Shown one piece after another: positions 59,225 to 64,000 of a stretch of 64,000 bases of DNA. The stretch covers positions 1-64,000 of the forward strand of contig CAVZZJ010000009.1 in assembly GCA_963779735.1 (NCBI GenBank), in the 5' to 3' direction. The DNA comes from Bog-473 sp963779735 (GTDB lineage Bacteria; Actinomycetota; Acidimicrobiia; Acidimicrobiales; RAAP-2). Position numbers and translations under genes: made by a program. Below the pieces are notes generated by a model. The model saw only the letters and a program-made list of their open reading frames with translations, was not told where the DNA came from and ran no database searches. Position 1 is the stretch's first letter; every line of letters begins with the position of its first letter.

Positions 59225-59887
59225 TCACGCTGGATCAGGTCGCGGTCGGCAGACGTAGATGTACTCGGCAGCGAGCCAGCTCGTGAGCCTCGGGACGTTC
59301 ACGTTGATGTACATGTTGGGTGCCCGTACCAACCAGCGCCCGGGCTCGCTGTGGTTCCAGTTGTGCGCGGTCGGAACCTGCCTCTCGACGACGAAGTGCT
59401 CGGCCAGGCTCCTCCGGAATGCGGCGGAGGGCTGGATGTTGCTGTAGGGCGCGTAATAGTAGGGACGACGATGGTCGAAGTTGACGTAGGTGACCACGAA
59501 CCTGCCCTCCGGGCCCAGCAGGTCAGCGATCTCAGCGAACTTTCGGGACTGCGCGTCGGCCATGTACTCGAAGAACCCCTGTGCCACGATCAGGTCGAAG
59601 GGCGCGTGGTCGGAGCCGATCGGCTCCCGCAGGAGGTCACGTTCGACGAGCTCCGGCGAGGGTTGTTGAATCGCGATGTCGATGCCGTGATAGGCGATAT
59701 TCGGGTCGAGGAGCTGTCGAAGCGCGGCCGGGCCGCATCCTACGTCGAGCAGCCGGCACGCCTTGCCGTCGGCGAGACGATTCACCACCCGTGCCACCTT
59801 GCGCATGCGGTAGTGCGGCCGCAGGTACTTCAAGTTCTCGTGAGACCAGAACTCTCGCTTGTATGCCGAGGCCGACGAGATGGTCAT
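59225..59887 (-). CDS. SAM-dependent methyltransferase
   Basis: The 220-residue class I methyltransferase has motif I LLDVGCGPAALRQLL (about residues 46-60), YHGIDIA as the second acidic motif, and FDLIVAQGFFEYM as motif IV/post-II. The C-terminal part is rich in aromatic residues. In this setting it probably O-methylates a sugar, though other substrates are possible. I chose the ATG at 59887, before MTISSASAYKREFW, because it overlaps the stop of a small upstream frame by four bases. It ends 181 bp before the nucleotidyltransferase operon. Confidence 0.85.
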   Translation of the reverse strand: MTISSASAYKREFWSHENLKYLRPHYRMRKVARVVNRLADGKACRLLDVGCGPAALRQLLDPNIAYHGIDIAIQQPSPELVERDLLREPIGSDHAPFDLIVAQGFFEYMADAQSRKFAEIADLLGPEGRFVVTYVNFDHRRPYYYAPYSNIQPSAAFRRSLAEHFVVERQVPTAHNWNHSEPGRWLVRAPNMYINVNVPRLTSWLAAEYIYVCRPRPDPA

Positions 59888-60150
59888 GGGACACCTGTCG
59901 GCTCGCGCAGGGTCCCGGCATCCACCCAACCCCCCGAGCCCTCGACCTCGGGAAACTCCTTGCGCACGTCGGGCTGCAGATCGGTCACGAAGGAAAGCAC
60001 GGTGATGCGCACCGCGGTGGCTGGACGTAAGCCCCTCGGGGCCTCGCGCTGATCGCGCTGATCGGGATCATCGGGATCATCGGGATCGTGCATCATGCCG
60101 AAGGAGACAACGATCCCCGAGGTCAACCAGCAGATCGCCGGACTCCCCAC
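59884..60150 (-). CDS. small hypothetical protein upstream of the methyltransferase
   Basis: An 88-codon frame ends in ATGA overlap with the methyltransferase start, which hints at coupled translation. The product has a short acidic repeat (HDPDDPDDPDQRDQRE) encoded by repeated GATCATCGG-type units, then TAVRITVLSFVTDLQPDVRK. No motif is recognised. No clear ribosome-binding site precedes the ATG; a start within the repeat is possible. It may be a real small protein or a chance frame. Confidence 0.35.
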   Translation of the reverse strand: MGSPAICWLTSGIVVSFGMMHDPDDPDDPDQRDQREAPRGLRPATAVRITVLSFVTDLQPDVRKEFPEVEGSGGWVDAGTLREPTGVP

Positions 60151-60174
60151 GGCACCGGCGGCAGATGGGTGCGC

Positions 60175-61470
60175 TCACCGCACCTCCCCGCCGGTGCCCG
60201 CGTAGGCCGGCGCACGGTCTGCACCTCGCACGACACCCAGGCCGAACAGGACGTCGTCCAACTCGTCGAACTGGCGGTCGAGCACTTCGGCCAACTCCGC
60301 GTTGTGCGAGCACAGGGCCCGCCGCAACGGCTCCGCGCGACGTTCCATGTCATGGAGCTGTTCGACCAGGACGTCGAGGTCGAATGACTCGACCGAGTGG
60401 CTGAATTCGGCCAGGCCCGCGTCCGCCATCAGGTCGCGATGCTTGTCGGAGTAGCCGATGGCGATCGTCGGCTTGGCGAGTTTGAGTGCAGCGACGAGAT
60501 TGTGGAACCGGGTCGCAATGATGGCTCCGAGCGGCTCCATCGACTCCATGACCTCGCTGAAGGTCGTGACCGGTTCGGCCACGACCCAGGTTTCGTCCAA
60601 GTCAGGGCATTGCTCACGAACGGCAGTGAGGATCTCGCGCGCCGTCGCGTCGTCGGACCCGTCGGTGTCCCCGATGAACAGGCGGACCTTACGGTCGTCG
60701 TCGACCAGCCTGCACACGATCCCCTTCATGTCGTCGACGTAGGCTCGGTAGACATCCTGGGCCCGGTCGCGGTCGTCGTTCGATCCGGAATACGCCATGA
60801 TGCCGACGCCGATGGTCGACCAGTCACCCCCACCATGCCGGTCCTCCCCGGGGGTGGGCAGGGAGAAGGCCAGGTCGGGGAAGACCGAGTCCGCGTCTTC
60901 GAGACCGCGTCGCCGCATCGCCTCACGGGAGCGGCTATCGCGGTAGGAGCGGTACATGGCCAACCGGGCTGCCCAGTTGGAGAGGGTTCGCGTCGCTCGC
61001 TTCTTGATCGGACCGGCCCCGACGCAGACCAGGGCAACCTTCGTCCTGAACAGCCTGCCCGAGGCAGTGAGCAGGAAGAGTCCGTACGGCGTGTTCCACG
61101 GTCGCAGCGGGAGGCTCGCCTCCAGAACGCCGGCACCGGGGACGATCACCACTTGGTGGCGGCGAACCCAACCCGAGACGCGGAACACATCGACGATCCG
61201 GCTCGGCACCCTCAAGAGGCTCCACGGTTTGGATGAGAGGCGATCCTGATGACGGTCGAACCAGAACATCTGGACGGCATCGAGCCCGTACTCCGCCGTC
61301 ACCCTTTTCGGGCCGGAGCACATGACGTCTATCACCGCCGAGGGGTGCCGGGCCTGCAGATACTGCAGTATCGCCTCCATGGAGGCGTCGTTGCCGATGT
61401 TGCCCGACCCCAGCAGACCGAAGAGCCCGATGCGGGCTCCTTCGACCGGCTGCTCGCGGCGTGACCTCAC
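60175..61470 (-). CDS. polysaccharide pyruvyl transferase family protein
   Basis: The 431-residue protein has the PS_pyruv_trans pattern. It starts with GLFGLLGSGNIGNDASMEA, then VIVPGAGVLEA. The C-terminal half has the ATRFHNLVAALKLAKPTIAIGYSDKH block, with the conserved histidine and lysine for donor binding. Members put pyruvate ketals on sugars (from PEP) and give glycans negative charge. The GTG at 61470 is supported by the ribosome-binding site AGGAG six bases upstream; the frame is open further upstream without homology. It lies 92 bp after the sigma factor gene on the same strand. Confidence 0.87.
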   Translation of the reverse strand: MRSRREQPVEGARIGLFGLLGSGNIGNDASMEAILQYLQARHPSAVIDVMCSGPKRVTAEYGLDAVQMFWFDRHQDRLSSKPWSLLRVPSRIVDVFRVSGWVRRHQVVIVPGAGVLEASLPLRPWNTPYGLFLLTASGRLFRTKVALVCVGAGPIKKRATRTLSNWAARLAMYRSYRDSRSREAMRRRGLEDADSVFPDLAFSLPTPGEDRHGGGDWSTIGVGIMAYSGSNDDRDRAQDVYRAYVDDMKGIVCRLVDDDRKVRLFIGDTDGSDDATAREILTAVREQCPDLDETWVVAEPVTTFSEVMESMEPLGAIIATRFHNLVAALKLAKPTIAIGYSDKHRDLMADAGLAEFSHSVESFDLDVLVEQLHDMERRAEPLRRALCSHNAELAEVLDRQFDELDDVLFGLGVVRGADRAPAYAGTGGEVR

Positions 61471-61562
61471 TCGGCGCTCCTGACGTGGCGGACGAACCCC
61501 TTCGCAGGTGAGGGGCAATGGGTGTGAGGGGCAATGGGTCCGCCGTGATACGCGCGCGCACC

Positions 61563-62132
61563 TCAAACGGAAGTCTGGGTGAGCTCCGTCTCGGCGAGAA
61601 TCTGGCGCAGGTGCTCCAGACAGCGTCCCCTGGTGGGTCCGATGCTGCCGATGGGCATGCTGAGCTGTTCGGCGATCTCCTTGTAGGGAAGGTCGTCGTC
61701 GCCCATCAACAAGCCGAGCAGGCGCCGACAGCGCGGCGCGAGCCGTTGGGTCGCCGTCCGGATCATGGCCAGTTGTTCGTCCCTCAGCAGGGCGGCATCG
61801 AGCGGGTCCAAGTCCTCGTCGGCTAACAGGTAGACCGCATCGGTCACGGAGAGGACACCTCGCCGCGTGGCGATCCTCAAGCTCTCGCGCCTCGACGTGG
61901 TGGCCAACCAGGCGCCGAGGCGCTCCGGCTGCTCAATCCGGTCGAGATTTTCGACCAGGCGCAACCAGGTCGTCTGGCACACCTCGGCCACGTCGGCATC
62001 GCTCAGCCGGCACCGCCTAGCGATGGCGGCCACCAACCCTCCGAACTGCTGGATGAGCGTCTCCCAGGCCGCGCCGGCGCCGGCCCGGGCCTCCGCCACG
62101 ACCAGGGTCAGATCCCCGTCGTCGGTAGTCAC
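61563..62132 (-). CDS. ECF-like RNA polymerase sigma factor
   Basis: The 189-residue protein has sigma region 2 (FGGLVAAIARRCRLSDADVA with VCQTTWLRLVENLDRI and LGAWLATTSRRES) and region 4 (CRRLLGLLMGDDDLPYKEIA with SIGPTRGRCLEHLRQIL, a helix-turn-helix). Regions 1 and 3 are missing, as in ECF factors. No anti-sigma gene follows. It is placed between the initiating transferase and the pyruvyl transferase, so it may control this glycan cluster. The GTG at 62132 is a best guess; the frame continues upstream for 50 codons. Confidence 0.82.
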   Translation of the reverse strand: MTTDDGDLTLVVAEARAGAGAAWETLIQQFGGLVAAIARRCRLSDADVAEVCQTTWLRLVENLDRIEQPERLGAWLATTSRRESLRIATRRGVLSVTDAVYLLADEDLDPLDAALLRDEQLAMIRTATQRLAPRCRRLLGLLMGDDDLPYKEIAEQLSMPIGSIGPTRGRCLEHLRQILAETELTQTSV

Positions 62133-62320
62133 CCTCGCCGTCTCTTCCCGCGTACCTCGGGGTCGCTCACCGACTCTTCGACGGACACAACCCGAACCCT
62201 TCCGACACCGCCGAGAACCGGACGCCAGCGCGCCAGCCGGTCGTGTCACAGCCATAGTCCCCGAATTCTTGGGATTCGTCATCCCCTCTTTTGAGGATCA
62301 ATGCCGACTTTCGAAGGCAT

Positions 62321-62378
62321 CGAGTGACGAGACGACGTCGAGTGACTCGAAACGAGTGACTCGAAAAGACGGAGTGAC
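62321..62378. promoter_or_regulatory. cluster of CGAGTGAC repeats with perfect dyads upstream of the sigma factor
   Basis: CGAGTGAC occurs at 62321, 62339 and 62353, with GGAGTGAC at 62371. Two of them form palindromes: TCGAG-TGA-CTCGA at 62338-62350 and CGAG-TGA-CTCG at 62353-62363. The 14-bp unit CGAGTGACTCGAAA is tandem. The cluster lies about 190-250 bp upstream of the sigma factor start and just beyond the end of the sugar transferase gene. It looks like an array of protein-binding sites. Confidence 0.55.
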
Positions 62379-62396
62379 CCGCCGGCATCGCTCAGA

Positions 62397-63986
62397 TCAA
62401 GAGTGTGAAGGAGCCGGTCCCGACCGGCGGAACCTCAACGCATGCATGATCACCATCGGAACGGTCGCGACGAGAATCATCAGGTCGAGCCCGATCGACC
62501 AATTGTCGAGGTATAGGAGGTCGAGCCTCCGATAGGCGTGGAACGAGGGGCTGTTTCGCGCCTCGAGCTGCCACAGCCCTGTCACCCCCGGCTTCATGTC
62601 GTGGCGGCGCAGTAGCTCGGTGTCGAATTGCGCCACCTCTTCGGGCAGGGCGGGACGCGGACCCACGAGACTCATCTTCCCGGTGATGACGTTGAAGAGC
62701 TGTGGGAGCTCGTCGACGCTGAGGGCGCGGATGACGGTTCCTACCCTGGTCACGCGGGGATCCTCTGCCGCCTTGAACAGAGGGCCGTCGGTGCGTTCGT
62801 TGATTCCCGACAGGTCGTCGACGGAGTTCTCCGCGTCCAAGGTCATGCTCCGCATCTTGTAGACCACGAAGGGTTGCCGGTGCAGCCCGATCCTCGTCTG
62901 CCGGTAGAGCGCCGGTCCGTTGTCATCGATCCTGATGGCGATCCACGTCACCAGGAGGATCGGAGCAACGATCAGCACTCCGACGCCGGCTCCGATCACA
63001 TCGATCACACGTTTTGCCGCCAATTGCCAGGTCGCGCGCCGTCCCGGTTCGATGTAGAGAAAGGCCTCGCCACTGACCGGGACATGGCGGACCCGGTGCG
63101 TTGCCAACCCCCGAAACCCAGGACAGACCTGCACGTGCAGTCCGTGAGCCGTGCTGAGCTCAATCACGTCGCGGATCTCCGCCACCGAGAGCGCGTTCGC
63201 CACCACCAGGACGCCGGTGGATTCCGTCTTCATGGCGATGCCGGGTAGCCCGTCGATGGTCCTGTCGTTGGGCAGCTCGGCCCATTCGGGACAGAACCTG
63301 GGCTCTCCGATGATTCCCCTCACTTCGTATCCGAGCTCCGGCTGCGCATGGAGCATCCTCCAGACGTCCACGGCGTCCTCGTCGGTCCCGACCATCACGA
63401 TGCCTCGGCCGTAGCGTCCTCGCGCGCGTTGAGCGCTCAGCCATTGACCGAAGGCCCAGCGCAGCACCATGAGCGCCAGGATGCAGGAGAGCGCAGCCAC
63501 GATCACCGCGTCGCCGTCAGGGGCGTCGCCCTTAACCAGCCGGAACGCCACGGCTCCGGCGACACAGGCAACGACGATCCGCGACGTCTCGCGGCTGCGT
63601 TGGACACAGAGCCGCGATCGGTAGAGCCCGAGCAGCTGCATGGCCGCCAGGGTGACCAGGATCGCTACGACGACCGCCGCCAACCGGCGGCTCGCCGTCA
63701 CGCCTGGCGTCCCGACGGTGCCCACGGCGACCCACGTCGCGACCACGGCGGCGACATCTAGGGCGAGCAGCCGGACCCGAAGCCCGCTGCTCCGCCTGTG
63801 GACCGATGCTCGCGGGGCCGGTGCTGGCGGGGCCGGTGCTGGCGGGGCCGGTGCTGGCGGGGCCGGTGCTGGCGGGGCCGGTGCTGGCGGGGCCGGTGCT
63901 GGCGGGGCCGGTGCTGGCGGGGCCGACGGCGGGGCCGACGTGCCCTCAGGCGCTATCCGTCCTGCACGAGCGTCGACCAGGCCCAC
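62397..63986 (-). CDS. polyprenyl glycosylphosphotransferase (WbaP/exopolysaccharide initiation)
   Basis: The product is at least 529 residues and may begin beyond the window. An Ala/Pro repeat tail (about residues 18-58) is followed by about four hydrophobic helices, a nucleotide-binding-like middle domain with IVMVGTDEDAVDVWRMLHA, and one more helix near KRVIDVIGAGVGVLIVAPIL. The C-terminal catalytic domain has FVVYKMRSM, EDPRVTRVGTVIRALSVDEL and GKMSLVGPRPALPEEV. It would transfer a sugar phosphate to undecaprenyl phosphate, the first step of polysaccharide synthesis. The GTG at 63986 has no clear ribosome-binding site. Confidence 0.88.
   Translation of the reverse strand: MGLVDARAGRIAPEGTSAPPSAPPAPAPPAPAPPAPAPPAPAPPAPAPPAPAPPAPAPRASVHRRSSGLRVRLLALDVAAVVATWVAVGTVGTPGVTASRRLAAVVVAILVTLAAMQLLGLYRSRLCVQRSRETSRIVVACVAGAVAFRLVKGDAPDGDAVIVAALSCILALMVLRWAFGQWLSAQRARGRYGRGIVMVGTDEDAVDVWRMLHAQPELGYEVRGIIGEPRFCPEWAELPNDRTIDGLPGIAMKTESTGVLVVANALSVAEIRDVIELSTAHGLHVQVCPGFRGLATHRVRHVPVSGEAFLYIEPGRRATWQLAAKRVIDVIGAGVGVLIVAPILLVTWIAIRIDDNGPALYRQTRIGLHRQPFVVYKMRSMTLDAENSVDDLSGINERTDGPLFKAAEDPRVTRVGTVIRALSVDELPQLFNVITGKMSLVGPRPALPEEVAQFDTELLRRHDMKPGVTGLWQLEARNSPSFHAYRRLDLLYLDNWSIGLDLMILVATVPMVIMHALRFRRSGPAPSHS
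63806..63925. repeat. 15-bp tandem repeat encoding an Ala-Pro tail
   Basis: The unit GGCGGGGCCGGTGCT is repeated about seven times without interruption, followed by partial copies (GGCGGGGCCGAC). It encodes APAPP repeats at the N-terminus of the sugar transferase. Identity between copies suggests recent expansion and possible length variation. Confidence 0.9.
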
Positions 63987-64000
63987 CGGGGGCAGATCGG

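Noticed and set aside
63806..63925. Possible CRISPR or origin repeats
   Set aside because: Contiguous 15-bp coding repeats with no spacers and no DnaA-box-like sequence.

Overview
The window is a stretch of a high-GC actinobacterial chromosome. It probably comes from the class Acidimicrobiia or a relative. The evidence is the gene order uvrC-rapZ-yvcK-gap-pgk-tpiA-secG, an ANTAR response regulator next to polA, an AftD-like (DUF3367) protein, several genes whose -10 box sits six bases before the start codon (leaderless transcription), and a tRNA-Leu without an encoded CCA. No transposase, integrase, phage gene or CRISPR array was found.

Layout. 0-8.8 kb: tRNA-Leu, then a tightly coupled minus-strand operon read uvrC > rapZ > yvcK > gap > pgk > tpiA > secG > peptide-binding lipoprotein. 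whiA, usual between yvcK and gap, is absent. 8.9-15 kb: nadA (+) converges on uvrA and uvrB (-). 15-19.2 kb: a PadR-ABC ATPase-FtsX permease module next to a broken gene fragment. 19.3-25.5 kb: a DUF2142 membrane protein, two secreted SGNH hydrolases and a membrane spermidine-synthase-like protein. 25.6-26.2 kb: coaE. 26.4-48.2 kb: a large cell-surface glycan island. It holds an AftD-like giant glycosyltransferase, three OafA-type acyltransferases (two with SGNH domains), GT4, GT2 and GT39 glycosyltransferases, a PIG-V mannosyltransferase, a flippase and a UDP-galactopyranose-mutase-like flavoprotein. 48.4-55.2 kb: VOC protein, rpsA, polA, ANTAR regulator with a coupled coiled-coil protein, and menC. 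55.4-64 kb: a second glycan cluster with GT2, a PIG-L deacetylase fused to a 2-oxoglutarate dioxygenase, a sugar-1-phosphate nucleotidyltransferase, a methyltransferase, a polysaccharide pyruvyl transferase, a sigma factor and a WbaP-like initiating sugar-phosphate transferase.

How it fits together. polA, rpsA, coaE, uvrB and uvrA keep the order and strand known from mycobacteria, but two blocks of envelope genes separate coaE from its neighbours. The glycan genes cover the steps of an exported decorated polysaccharide: lipid-linked initiation (63 kb), precursor and decoration chemistry (56-61 kb), flipping (41 kb), GT-C polymerising or branching enzymes using polyprenyl-phosphate sugars (the GT2 at 37 kb may make the donor), and O-acylation or deacylation (SGNH and OafA proteins).

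Cautions. uvrA, uvrB and the ABC permease carry single-base frameshifts, all between 12.6 and 15.4-16.5 kb. This may mark locally poor sequence rather than decay. Gene functions are inferred from motifs read by eye; no database search was run.
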